Shown here piece by piece: positions 50,895-59,574 of a stretch of 64,000 bases of DNA (position 1 is the stretch's first letter; each line of letters begins with the position of its first letter). This DNA comes from an uncultured Oscillospiraceae bacterium (GTDB lineage: Bacteria; Bacillota; Clostridia; Oscillospirales; Ruminococcaceae): the NCBI GenBank assembly GCA_904384225.1, contig CAJFJV010000007.1, forward strand, positions 1 to 64,000. The letters run 5' to 3'. The notes under the pieces were generated by a model. The model searched no databases, was not told where the DNA came from, and worked only from the letters and a program-made list of their open reading frames with translations. Made by a program: the position numbers and the translations under genes.

Positions 50895-51818
50895 TTAGTT
50901 TTTGTGCATACCGTTCGCCATCAGTGTGACCAATACAGCCTTTTGCGCATGCATACGGTTTTCCGCTTCATCAAAAATCTCATTGGCATGCGCTTCAAAT
51001 ACCTCAGACGTAATTTCTTCTTCACGGTGGGCCGGAAGGCAGTGCTGTACAATTGCGTCCGGCTTCGCCGCATTCATTACATCGGCATTAACCTGATATC
51101 CGGCAAAGTCAAGACGGCGCTGTGCCGCCTCTCCTTCTTCTCCCATAGACGCCCACACATCTGTTTCTACAATATCGGCATCTTTTGCCGCTTCATATAC
51201 GTCAGAAGTTAGCAAAAAATGATCGCCGTACTGTTTTGCAAATGCAAGAACCTGCGGGTCATACGCATATTTTTCTGGCGTTGCAACTGCAACGCGCATC
51301 CCCATTTTCAGACAGCCGACAATTAATGAGTTGGAAACATTGTTCGCATCGCCGATAAAACAAAGTTTCAAACCTTCAAGCGTTGTCTTATATTCCCGAA
51401 TTGTCATCAGGTCAGCAAGGATCTGGCACGGATGGCTATAATCTGTCAGGCCGTTGATTACCGGTATCGATCCAAAGGCGGCAAGCTGCTCTACTTCTGC
51501 CTGTGCATATGTACGGATCATAATACCGTCACAATAGCGGGAAAGAACACGCGCTGTATCACAAACCGGCTCGCCGCGGCCAATTTGCAGGTCGGAAGCG
51601 CTTAGAAACAGTGCCTGCCCGCCAAGCTGATACATTCCCACTTCAAAAGAAACACGCGTCCGGGTCGATGATTTCTGAAAAATCATAGCAAGTGTCTTTC
51701 CCTGAAGATATTGATGTGCAATTCCGTTTTTATGTTCATATTTAAGCTGATCTGCAAGATTTAAAATCTCCGTAATTTCCTCACGGCTCAAATCCGACAA
51801 TTTTAATAAATGCTGCAT
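50895..51818 (-). CDS. argF: Ornithine carbamoyltransferase
   Basis: 307 residues. Makes citrulline from ornithine and carbamoyl phosphate. Carbamoyl-phosphate motif SSTRTRVSFE, DYSHPCQILADLMT, and the ornithine/zinc-type loop HCLPAHR. Last gene of the arginine operon, 18 bases after argD. Confidence 0.96.
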   Translation of the reverse strand: MQHLLKLSDLSREEITEILNLADQLKYEHKNGIAHQYLQGKTLAMIFQKSSTRTRVSFEVGMYQLGGQALFLSASDLQIGRGEPVCDTARVLSRYCDGIMIRTYAQAEVEQLAAFGSIPVINGLTDYSHPCQILADLMTIREYKTTLEGLKLCFIGDANNVSNSLIVGCLKMGMRVAVATPEKYAYDPQVLAFAKQYGDHFLLTSDVYEAAKDADIVETDVWASMGEEGEAAQRRLDFAGYQVNADVMNAAKPDAIVQHCLPAHREEEITSEVFEAHANEIFDEAENRMHAQKAVLVTLMANGMHKN

Positions 51819-51836
51819 GTGTCTTTGGCCTCCTGA

Positions 51837-53012
51837 TCACTCGTTTAAAACGGAAAGTAAAATTTGAATGCCTTTTTCAAGTGTTTCATCGTCAATAATG
51901 AGAGGCGGAAGCAGGCGAAGTTTCGCCTTTGCCGTCAAGGGCAAAAGTCCTCTTTCCACACAAGCCTTTAGTACGTCCGCCACTGCCTTTGTCCGCAATG
52001 TTACGCCCAGCATCATGCCAAGCCCCGCCACTGACTCCACTTCATCAGAAGTGAGAAGAGCCATGCGGAGAACGTCACCTTTTCGCCGGACTTCTGCTAA
52101 AAAGTCTGAATCTGCAATGCGGGAAAGCGCTTCATACGCCCCGGCACAAACAACAGGATTTGCGCCAAACGTCGTGCCGTGATCCCCAAATGAAAGGACG
52201 TTCATCGTTTTTGCATCTGTAAGGACAGCACCTATCGGCAGTCCGCCGCCCAACCCTTTTGCAAGAGTCGTAATATTGGGTTTAACGCCGAACTGCTCGC
52301 TTGCAAGGAGTGTTCCAGTACGCCCGATACCGGTCTGAACCTCATCGGCAATCGTCAGGATATCGTGCGCCTCACAATAGCGGAACAGTTCGTCGACAAA
52401 ATCCCTATCAAGCGGAACAACCCCGCCCTCTCCCTGAATAAACTCGAACAAAACTGCGCAGTAGCCGCCTTGTCCAAGAATTTCTTTTACCGCATTGATA
52501 TCGTTTGCCGGGGCGTAGGAAAAGCCCTCGGTAAACGGGAAAAAATAGTTGTGAAACGCTTCTTGCCCAGTCGCTGCAAGCGTGGTAACCGTGCGGCCGT
52601 GAAAAGAATTTTGAAGGGTTAGAATGCGGCTGCGGTTCGCCTCCACACCATATTTATCAAAACTGTATTTTCGTGCAATTTTAATTGCACCCTCATTCGC
52701 CTCAGCGCCGGAATTGCAGAAAAGCACCTTGCGATAGCCCGTTTTGGTGCAAAGAAGCTGTGCTAAACGTACAGCTGGCTGTGTATAGTACAAATTCGAC
52801 GTATGCTGCAAGCAATGTGCTTGATCCGCAACCGCGTCCGCCCATTTTTTATCACAATAACCAAGTGAATTTACACCTATTCCGCTGCCAAAATCAATAT
52901 ACGCTTTTCCTTCTTCATCATAGGCAACGGCGCCGCATCCCCGCGTCAAAACCACGTTTTGACGCTTATACGTCCCAATAATATATTGTTGATCAAGCTC
53001 TCTTGTATGCAT
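51837..53012 (-). CDS. argD: Acetylornithine aminotransferase
   Basis: 391 residues from ATG 53012 (GGAAGG upstream). Class III PLP aminotransferase: NSGAEANEGAIKIARKY, FHGRTVTTLAATGQ, ADEVQTGIGRTG, and the PLP Lys in TTLAKGLGGGLPIGA. Converts N-acetylglutamate semialdehyde to N-acetylornithine. It lies between argB and argF. Confidence 0.95.
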   Translation of the reverse strand: MHTRELDQQYIIGTYKRQNVVLTRGCGAVAYDEEGKAYIDFGSGIGVNSLGYCDKKWADAVADQAHCLQHTSNLYYTQPAVRLAQLLCTKTGYRKVLFCNSGAEANEGAIKIARKYSFDKYGVEANRSRILTLQNSFHGRTVTTLAATGQEAFHNYFFPFTEGFSYAPANDINAVKEILGQGGYCAVLFEFIQGEGGVVPLDRDFVDELFRYCEAHDILTIADEVQTGIGRTGTLLASEQFGVKPNITTLAKGLGGGLPIGAVLTDAKTMNVLSFGDHGTTFGANPVVCAGAYEALSRIADSDFLAEVRRKGDVLRMALLTSDEVESVAGLGMMLGVTLRTKAVADVLKACVERGLLPLTAKAKLRLLPPLIIDDETLEKGIQILLSVLNE

Positions 53013-53062
53013 ATATAAACCTTCCGTCTTAAAGAAACCCACCGTTCCTTTTTTTGTGCTTA

Positions 53063-53932
53063 TTACAGGAACATTGTACCAATGCCCTCACTCGAAAACA
53101 TCTCATTTAAAATAGAGTGATGGATCCGCCCATCAATAATAAACGACCGGCTTACACCGCGGCGTACAGCCTCTACACAACAGTCGACCTTGGGGATCAT
53201 GCCGCCTTGAATAATCCCTTGCTTAATCAGCATTGGGACCTCACTGACATTTACAACCGGGATCAATGTATTCTCATCGTTTCTGTCACGCAAAAGGCCG
53301 CGCGTATCCGTCATCAGGATCAGATTTTCCGCATTCAGCTTTGCTGCAATTTTAGCAGCCGCCGTATCTGCATTAATATTGTAAGCCTGTGAATCTTCAC
53401 CCACGCCGATGGTTGCAATAACCGGGATATATCCCTGCTCCAATGCATTCAAAATCGGTTCCGCGTCTATATCGACTATCTCCCCGACTAAGCCCAAGTC
53501 CACATCGGACTGCATCTTCTCCGCCCGCATCATCATGCCGTCCATGCCGCACATGCCGATAGCTTTACCACCGCACTGCCCTAACAGCGAAACAAGGTCT
53601 TTGTTTACTTTCCCAGAAAGCACCATCTGCACGACATCCATAGTCTGCTGATCCGTGTACCGTAAGCCGCCGATAAATTTTGATTTGATTCCAAGGCGGT
53701 TGAGCATATCATTGATTTCCGGACCGCCTCCGTGTACCAACACAACTTTGATGCCAATTAAAGAAAGCAGCACTACGTCGCGCATGACATCACGCTTCAG
53801 ACTTTCGTCCGTCATAGCGCTGCCGCCGTATTTTACTACAACGACTTTGTTGTAATACTTTTGGATATACGGCAGCGCGTCAATTAATATCTGGGCGCGC
53901 AGCTCATCTGAAATTGTCCGTTCTTCCTGCAT
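53063..53932 (-). CDS. argB: Acetylglutamate kinase
   Basis: 289 residues. Amino-acid kinase fold: VVVKYGGSAM, VLVHGGGPEIN, RYTDQQTMDVV and the C-terminal NMLNEMFS-like end. An N-terminal helix of about 15 residues (ERTISDELRAQILIDALPYI) is the type linked to arginine-inhibited hexameric forms, so feedback control by arginine is plausible. Confidence 0.96.
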   Translation of the reverse strand: MQEERTISDELRAQILIDALPYIQKYYNKVVVVKYGGSAMTDESLKRDVMRDVVLLSLIGIKVVLVHGGGPEINDMLNRLGIKSKFIGGLRYTDQQTMDVVQMVLSGKVNKDLVSLLGQCGGKAIGMCGMDGMMMRAEKMQSDVDLGLVGEIVDIDAEPILNALEQGYIPVIATIGVGEDSQAYNINADTAAAKIAAKLNAENLILMTDTRGLLRDRNDENTLIPVVNVSEVPMLIKQGIIQGGMIPKVDCCVEAVRRGVSRSFIIDGRIHHSILNEMFSSEGIGTMFL

Positions 53933-53965
53933 TTCTCCATCGAATCCTCTCTATTTTTTCTTCTA

Positions 53966-55204
53966 TCAGGTGTGATAGTCCGCATTGATTTTAACATAAT
54001 CATAGGTCAGATCGCAACCCCACGCAACTGCCCTTCCTTCACCATCACCTAAAGAAATGAGAATCTTAATTTCATCCGGCAAGAGGACAGCGGCGGCTTT
54101 CTCTTTATCAACCGGCACGCCTCGGCCGTTTTCACAGACACAGATCGTACCGCCCGTAGAAGAAAGGGAGACGGACACCTCGTCCGGATTCAGATTTGCA
54201 GGAGCATATCCTACCGCACACAAGATCCTTCCCCAATTCGGATCCTTACCGAACATAGCACATTTAAACAAGCTGGAAGTAATAACTGATTTCGCTACCG
54301 TTTTCGCAGCTTGTTCATTCTCGGCCCCCGTCACCGTACATTCCAGCAATTTGGACGCACCTTCGCCGTCTTTTGCTATCATGCGCGACAAATTCATAAG
54401 CACGACATACAGGGCATTCACAAACGCCTTATATGCAGGGCTGTCAATGTCTGCTATAGCAGGATTTCCTGCCTTTCCAGAAGCCATCAGCAAAACGGTG
54501 TCGTTTGTAGAAGTATCCCCGTCGACCGATACCATATTAAAGGTATCTTTCACTACAGCTGAAAGCGCCAGCTGCAAAAGCGGCTGTTCGATTGCGGCAT
54601 CGGTTGTCAAAAAGCAAAGCATTGTGGCCATATTGGGATGGATCATACCGCTCCCCTTTGCCATACCGCCTACGGTAACGGTTTTCCCATCCAGCAAAAA
54701 TGAAACCGCTACTTCTTTTTTCACTGTATCTGTCGTCATAATGGCGCGTGCCGCCTGATCATGACCTGCTACAGAAAGGCCCTTTGCAAGAGCCGGAACC
54801 GCTGATGCAATCGGCTCAATGGGCAAGATTTCACCGATTACACCAGTAGAGGCTACTGCCACGTCGGTTATATTCAATCCAAGCGCCCGCGCTGCAAGAC
54901 GGCACATTTCTTCCGCCTTTTCTTCTCCATCTATATTACAGGTATTGGCATTGCCGCTGTTTACAATCACCGCCTGAACCGTACCCGAGGCAATATGTGC
55001 TTTCGTTACGGCAATCGGCGCGCCTTTTACTTTATTTGTAGTGTAAACGGCGGCGGCGGCGCAAGGTTCGTCGCTTGCGACAAGGGCAAGATCCGGCGCG
55101 TCGCTTGCTTTCCGCAAACCGCAGTGCACACCGTTTGCCTGAAACCCTTTTGCAGCACACACACCGCCTTCCTGAAACGGAAATCCTTCAAATGCGATCA
55201 GCAT
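53966..55204 (-). CDS. argJ: Bifunctional ornithine acetyltransferase / N-acetylglutamate synthase
   Basis: 412 residues. Ntn-type self-cleaving enzyme; the cleavage site is the A-x-MTTDT motif (RAIMTTDTVKKE), with Thr becoming the new N-terminus of the beta chain. Other marks: GFQANGVHCGLRK, VNSGNANTC, KGSGMIHPNMATML and DGDTSTNDT. Recycles the acetyl group from acetylornithine to glutamate, so no separate argA or argE is needed. Confidence 0.96.
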   Translation of the reverse strand: MLIAFEGFPFQEGGVCAAKGFQANGVHCGLRKASDAPDLALVASDEPCAAAAVYTTNKVKGAPIAVTKAHIASGTVQAVIVNSGNANTCNIDGEEKAEEMCRLAARALGLNITDVAVASTGVIGEILPIEPIASAVPALAKGLSVAGHDQAARAIMTTDTVKKEVAVSFLLDGKTVTVGGMAKGSGMIHPNMATMLCFLTTDAAIEQPLLQLALSAVVKDTFNMVSVDGDTSTNDTVLLMASGKAGNPAIADIDSPAYKAFVNALYVVLMNLSRMIAKDGEGASKLLECTVTGAENEQAAKTVAKSVITSSLFKCAMFGKDPNWGRILCAVGYAPANLNPDEVSVSLSSTGGTICVCENGRGVPVDKEKAAAVLLPDEIKILISLGDGEGRAVAWGCDLTYDYVKINADYHT

Positions 55205-55228
55205 ATTTCTTCCTCTTTTCCATCGTAA

Positions 55229-56185
55229 TCAATCCGATAGGACAAGCCCCGTCGTTTCATCAATCCCCATCATGATATTCATGCATTGAATTGCAGCGCC
55301 TGAAGCACCTTTTCCAAGATTATCAAGCTGGGCGGAAACAATGATTCTCTCATCATTTCCATATACAAAAACCCGCATACCATCTGTCCCAGCCAACGTA
55401 TTCGCCGCAAGAAAGCCGTCTTCCAAAACGCCTTCCCCCATAATTGGCTGTACCTTTACAAAATTTGTTTCAGCATAATACGCTGACAGCAATGCATGTA
55501 TGTCCCGTATCGTCATCCGCTTATTCAAAAGCCTTTTATGCAGCGGGACTGTAACCACCATCCCGCTGTAATAATCATCCACTATAGGGGTAAACACCGG
55601 TTCATACATCAGCCCGGAGACCGCCTTCATCTCCGGTAAATGTTTGTGCGTCTGCGAAAGTGCATACTGACGGGGAGAATCATATGAAAGCGGCCGACCA
55701 GCCCCTTCATAAACAGCGATTGCTTTCTTCCCCGCACCGGAATATCCGCTGACCGCATGGCAGCACACGGGATAATCCGGTGTAATAACGCCGGATGTTA
55801 CAAGCGGATAAACACACGCCGCAAACCCTGAAGCATAGCAGCCGGGAACGGCAACGCGGTTGGACAAAGCAATCTGTCTGCGATGTTCCTTCGATAGTTC
55901 CGGAAAGCCGTATGCCCAGCCCGGTGCAGTACGGTGCGCGGTGGATGCATCAATGATACGGACATGATCGTTTCTTACTAAACCAACCGCTTCTTTTGCC
56001 GCTGCATCAGGCAGACACAAAAACGTATAATCTGATGCATTGATACAATCGCTTCTCGTTTTCGGATCCTTCCTTTTTTCCTCTGGAATCGATATCCATT
56101 CCACGTCATCGCGCTGTGCAAAGCGGCTTACAATCCGAAGCCCTGTCGTGCCCTCCCGGCCATCTATAAAAATTTTTGTTTTCAT
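55229..56185 (-). CDS. argC: N-acetyl-gamma-glutamyl-phosphate reductase, type 2
   Basis: 318 residues, of the shorter type 2 group. N-terminal KIFIDGREGTTGLRI (the Rossmann Gly-rich part), catalytic Cys in VAVPGCYASGFAA, and the substrate region HKHLPEM. NADPH-dependent step of arginine synthesis. Type 2 ArgC is less usual in Firmicutes than the 345-residue type 1 form. Between argH and argJ. Confidence 0.94.
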   Translation of the reverse strand: MKTKIFIDGREGTTGLRIVSRFAQRDDVEWISIPEEKRKDPKTRSDCINASDYTFLCLPDAAAKEAVGLVRNDHVRIIDASTAHRTAPGWAYGFPELSKEHRRQIALSNRVAVPGCYASGFAACVYPLVTSGVITPDYPVCCHAVSGYSGAGKKAIAVYEGAGRPLSYDSPRQYALSQTHKHLPEMKAVSGLMYEPVFTPIVDDYYSGMVVTVPLHKRLLNKRMTIRDIHALLSAYYAETNFVKVQPIMGEGVLEDGFLAANTLAGTDGMRVFVYGNDERIIVSAQLDNLGKGASGAAIQCMNIMMGIDETTGLVLSD

Positions 56186-56200
56186 GCCCGTCCCCTTCTT

Positions 56201-57571
56201 TTAAAGCTGCTTCATTACACTGTCCGCTTGCTTCCTGACACTTTCCGCCGCAGGCCCGCCTAAAACACTGCGTCCGTTCAAACAAGTTTCCAGACGAATT
56301 GCATCATACACATCTTGCTCAAAAACCGGGCATACTGCTTGATATGACGCCAGCGGCAGCGTTTCCAGTACGCACCCTTCTTTGATACACTGTGCCACAA
56401 GCTGTCCGGTCGCCTTATATGCATCACGGAACGGGACGCCCTTTTTCGTTAAATAGTCTGCGCAATCTGTCGCATTGATAAACCCTTTGGCAGCCGCCTG
56501 CCGCATATTGTCCTTCAGCACTGTCATAGACGAAAGCATGGGGGTAAACGTAGAGAGGCACAGCTTTACGGTGTCCACTGCGTCAAAAATCGCTTCTTTA
56601 TCTTCCTGCATATCCTTGTTATAGGCAAGCGGCAGCCCTTTCATCATGGTAAGCAATGTCACAAGGTCGCCTACAACCCTTCCTGTTTTACCACGCACAA
56701 GTTCAGCAATATCCGGATTCTTTTTCTGCGGCATAATGGACGAACCGGTTGCATACGCATCATCCAGCTCAATAAATTTGAATTCCCATGAGCACCAGAG
56801 AATGATTTCCTCACAAAAACGAGACAGATGCACCATCAAAATAGACAATGCAGCCGCAAGCTCCATGCAAAAATCCCGGTCAGAAACCCCATCCAAACTA
56901 TTTTCCGTTACATGGGAAAAGTTTAAAATTTCCGCAACGCGTTCACGATTGAGCGGGTATGTCGTTCCTGCAAGCGCACAGCTTCCAAGCGGCATGTCGT
57001 CCATCCGCTTTTTGCAGTCAAAAAGCCGGCTGCGGTCACGAAGGAGCATCTGCGCATACGCCATCAAATGATGCCCGAAAGAGACCGGCTGCGCACGCTG
57101 CAAATGCGTGTATCCGCTCATTACCGTACCGGCATGCTCCTTGGCGAGATCGCACAGCACATGCAAAAGCTCCTCCAAAAGCGCGGTCACCGCTTCAATC
57201 TCATCCCGCAGATACATCCGGATATCCAAAGCCACCTGATCGTTGCGGCTTCTTGCGGTATGCAGCCGCTTCCCTGTATCGCCAAGCCGCGCAGTCAGTT
57301 CCGCCTCCACAAACATATGGATATCTTCGGCAGACGGATCAACAGCAAGCCTTCCATTTTTCAAATCATCAAGGATTTCGCTAAGCCCCATACAGATGGC
57401 GTCTGCCTCACTTTTTTCAATAATACCCTGCTCTCCAAGCATGGTTGCATGGGCAATACTGCCCATAATGTCATGCTGGTACATCCGGCTGTCGAACGAA
57501 ATGGAAGAGTTGAAATCGTTTACCTGTTCATTTTCCTCTTTTGAAAAGCGGCCAGCCCACATTTTTGCCAT
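56201..57571 (-). CDS. argH: Argininosuccinate lyase
   Basis: 456 residues from ATG 57571 (GGAGG upstream). Fumarase/aspartase superfamily: MWAGRFSKE, HTARSRNDQVALD, GYTHLQRAQPVSFGHH and the signature GSSIMPQKKNPD. Splits argininosuccinate to arginine and fumarate. Confidence 0.96.
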   Translation of the reverse strand: MAKMWAGRFSKEENEQVNDFNSSISFDSRMYQHDIMGSIAHATMLGEQGIIEKSEADAICMGLSEILDDLKNGRLAVDPSAEDIHMFVEAELTARLGDTGKRLHTARSRNDQVALDIRMYLRDEIEAVTALLEELLHVLCDLAKEHAGTVMSGYTHLQRAQPVSFGHHLMAYAQMLLRDRSRLFDCKKRMDDMPLGSCALAGTTYPLNRERVAEILNFSHVTENSLDGVSDRDFCMELAAALSILMVHLSRFCEEIILWCSWEFKFIELDDAYATGSSIMPQKKNPDIAELVRGKTGRVVGDLVTLLTMMKGLPLAYNKDMQEDKEAIFDAVDTVKLCLSTFTPMLSSMTVLKDNMRQAAAKGFINATDCADYLTKKGVPFRDAYKATGQLVAQCIKEGCVLETLPLASYQAVCPVFEQDVYDAIRLETCLNGRSVLGGPAAESVRKQADSVMKQL

Positions 57572-57663
57572 AAAACCAAACCTCCGCATAATTGGGACAA
57601 AGGCGGACATTGTCCGCCTTTGTCCTTATTCCCGGCACCAAATTCATCGGAGCTATCCTATGT

Positions 57664-58878
57664 TTACTTCAGTTTTTTCTCATCAAGCAGCGCCTTTACT
57701 TTAATCGGCAGGCCAAATAGATTGATAAAGCCTGCTGAATCATTCTGGTCGTATACATCGTCTTCGCCGAATGTGGCAATCTCTTCGCTGTACAAAGAAT
57801 TCGGCGACATCACGCCGGCATTGATGATATTGCCTTTATAAAGTTTCAACTTTACTTCGCCGGTGACCGTTTCCTGCGTTTTATCTACAAATGCGCTGAG
57901 CGCCTCCCGAAGCGGCGTATACCATTGGCCGTCGTAAACAAGGTCTGCAAATTTTAACGCAACCTGCTGTTTGTAATGCTGGGTCGCTTTATCCAGACAA
58001 AGTGTCTCCAATACAGCATGTGCGTGATATAGGATCGTTCCGCCCGGTGTCTCGTATACACCGCGCGACTTCATGCCTACAAGCCGGTTTTCTACAATAT
58101 CAGCCAGACCTATCCCGTTTGCCCCACCCAAAACGTTAAGTGCTTTGACAAGGTCTGCGCCTTTCATTTTCTCACCGTTTAACGCAACCGGAATTCCTTT
58201 TTCAAACGACAGCGTTAAATAAGTCGGTTCATCCGGCGCCTTTTCCGGCGAAACACCCATTTCCAAAATATCATCGTATTTTGGTTCATTTGCAGGGTCT
58301 TCAAGATCAAGGCCCTCATGCGAGAGGTGCCAAAGGTTTTTATCCTTTGAATAATTCGTTTCGCGATTAATTTTCAGCGGCACATTGTGTGCCTCTGCAT
58401 AGTCGATTTCTTCATCACGAGACTTGATGTCCCAAATCCGCCACGGCGCAATAATCGGCATTGTGGGGGCAAATGCTTTGATTGTCAATTCAAAGCGCAC
58501 CTGGTCATTCCCCTTGCCAGTACAGCCGTGACAAATGGCATCCGCACCTTCTGCCTTTGCAATCTCAACCAAACGCTTCGCAATCACCGGACGTGCAAAC
58601 GACGTACCCAAAAGATAGGAATTTTCATAAACCGCACCCGCTTTAAGCGTCGGAAAGATGAAATCCTCCACAAACTCATCCTGTAAATCTTCAATATAAA
58701 TTTTAGAGGCCCCCGTCTTGATTGCCTTTTCTTCAAGGCCGTCAAGTTCGTCTGCCTGACCGACATTTGCTGCAACGGCAATTACTTCACATCCATAATT
58801 CTCTTTCAACCACGGAATAATGATAGAGGTATCAAGTCCGCCCGAATAGGCCAAAACCACTTTATTATACTTCGCCAT
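57664..58878 (-). CDS. argG: Argininosuccinate synthase
   Basis: 404 residues from ATG 58878 (AAAGGA upstream, spacing about 12; an in-frame longer form has no better site). PP-loop ATPase: [16 protein letters not shown]-dependent joining of citrulline and aspartate; [13 protein letters not shown] and [16 protein letters not shown] are conserved. First gene of the arginine operon. Confidence 0.95.
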   Translation of the reverse strand: MAKYNKVVLAYSGGLDTSIIIPWLKENYGCEVIAVAANVGQADELDGLEEKAIKTGASKIYIEDLQDEFVEDFIFPTLKAGAVYENSYLLGTSFARPVIAKRLVEIAKAEGADAICHGCTGKGNDQVRFELTIKAFAPTMPIIAPWRIWDIKSRDEEIDYAEAHNVPLKINRETNYSKDKNLWHLSHEGLDLEDPANEPKYDDILEMGVSPEKAPDEPTYLTLSFEKGIPVALNGEKMKGADLVKALNVLGGANGIGLADIVENRLVGMKSRGVYETPGGTILYHAHAVLETLCLDKATQHYKQQVALKFADLVYDGQWYTPLREALSAFVDKTQETVTGEVKLKLYKGNIINAGVMSPNSLYSEEIATFGEDDVYDQNDSAGFINLFGLPIKVKALLDEKKLK

Positions 58879-58917
58879 AACGCTCGTATCCTTTCCTTTA
58901 ACTATTGCTTGATGTAT

Positions 58918-58945
58918 ATTATACATGATTTTACGTAAAAATCAA
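58918..58945 (-). promoter_or_regulatory. Arginine operon promoter
   Basis: Minus strand TTGATT (58945-58940), 16 bp, TATAAT (58923-58918), 40 bases before argG. Confidence 0.7.
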
Positions 58946-58953
58946 GCTGCATT

Positions 58954-58967
58954 TGCATATTTATTCG
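58954..58967 (-). promoter_or_regulatory. Candidate ARG box
   Basis: TGCATATTTATTCG agrees with the TGAATAATTATTCA ArgR consensus at 11 of 14 positions and lies just upstream of the -35. A short palindrome (TGTATA-N-TATACA) also covers the -10. No argR gene is in the window. Confidence 0.4.
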
Positions 58968-59080
58968 CAAAATATGCATGTTTGTTGTATGAAACAAAAT
59001 TTCATCCCGCGCCTTGCGCGCTTTGCGGAAACTGCACAAAAACGGCTGAATAAATCAAGCGATACCTGCCTATACTATCA

Positions 59081-59157
59081 CTGCCGCAGAAATATCCGAA
59101 TAGTGTGTTTGCATTTCTGCGGCAGCGGAGGGACGGCTCTATGGCATCCCTCCGTAT
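59081..59157 (+). other. Tandem hairpins in the argG-topoisomerase intergenic region
   Basis: CTGCCGCAGAAAT (59081-59093) pairs perfectly with 59113-59125 over a 19-base loop. Directly after it GGAGGGA pairs with TCCCTCC, followed by GTATTTTTAT on the plus strand. This looks like the 3' end of a structured transcript, but no convincing plus-strand promoter or gene precedes it. The rest of 58968-59193 shows nothing. Confidence 0.45.
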
Positions 59158-59193
59158 TTTTATGCATGAAATCCGTATCAATACCGCAAATCG

Positions 59194-59562
59194 TCACGGT
59201 ATCCGTGATCCGATATGCATCTCCTGCCGCCATTGAGGCACATCTCCGTCATCGCCCCAATATTCGTCAATTGCCGTAATCAGGCCGTTTTCCATTTGAA
59301 AAAAGGAAACAGCATGAAAAGAAAGCGAACGATCGCACATATACACCTGTGTTACGGTGATAATCAGGCTTCCGATATTTTCTATCCGCTTAACCACCCC
59401 ATTCCAATTACCGGGGTATGCACAGTTCGCGTGAATAAACTCTTCTACAGTGAACTGTTCTTTGGTATTATGCCACCGGACAAGCGCCTCTGGATGAAAA
59501 AACCGCCGCATCGCCTGAGCATTCTGACCCAGTACGGCGTCCCAATAAGCCTGTATTTCCAC
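59194..59562 (-). CDS. SnoaL-like / nuclear transport factor 2 family protein
   Basis: 122 residues, GTG start behind AAGGAGGA. Cone-shaped alpha+beta barrel fold: YWDAVLGQNAQAMRRFFHPEALVRWHNTKEQF at the start, then MENGLITAIDEYWGDDGDVPQWRQ. Small-molecule binding or isomerase-like; ligand unknown. It starts 12 bases after the topoisomerase A-subunit stop and may be co-transcribed. Confidence 0.8.
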   Translation of the reverse strand: MEIQAYWDAVLGQNAQAMRRFFHPEALVRWHNTKEQFTVEEFIHANCAYPGNWNGVVKRIENIGSLIITVTQVYMCDRSLSFHAVSFFQMENGLITAIDEYWGDDGDVPQWRQEMHIGSRIP

Positions 59563-59574
59563 AGATTCTCCTCC

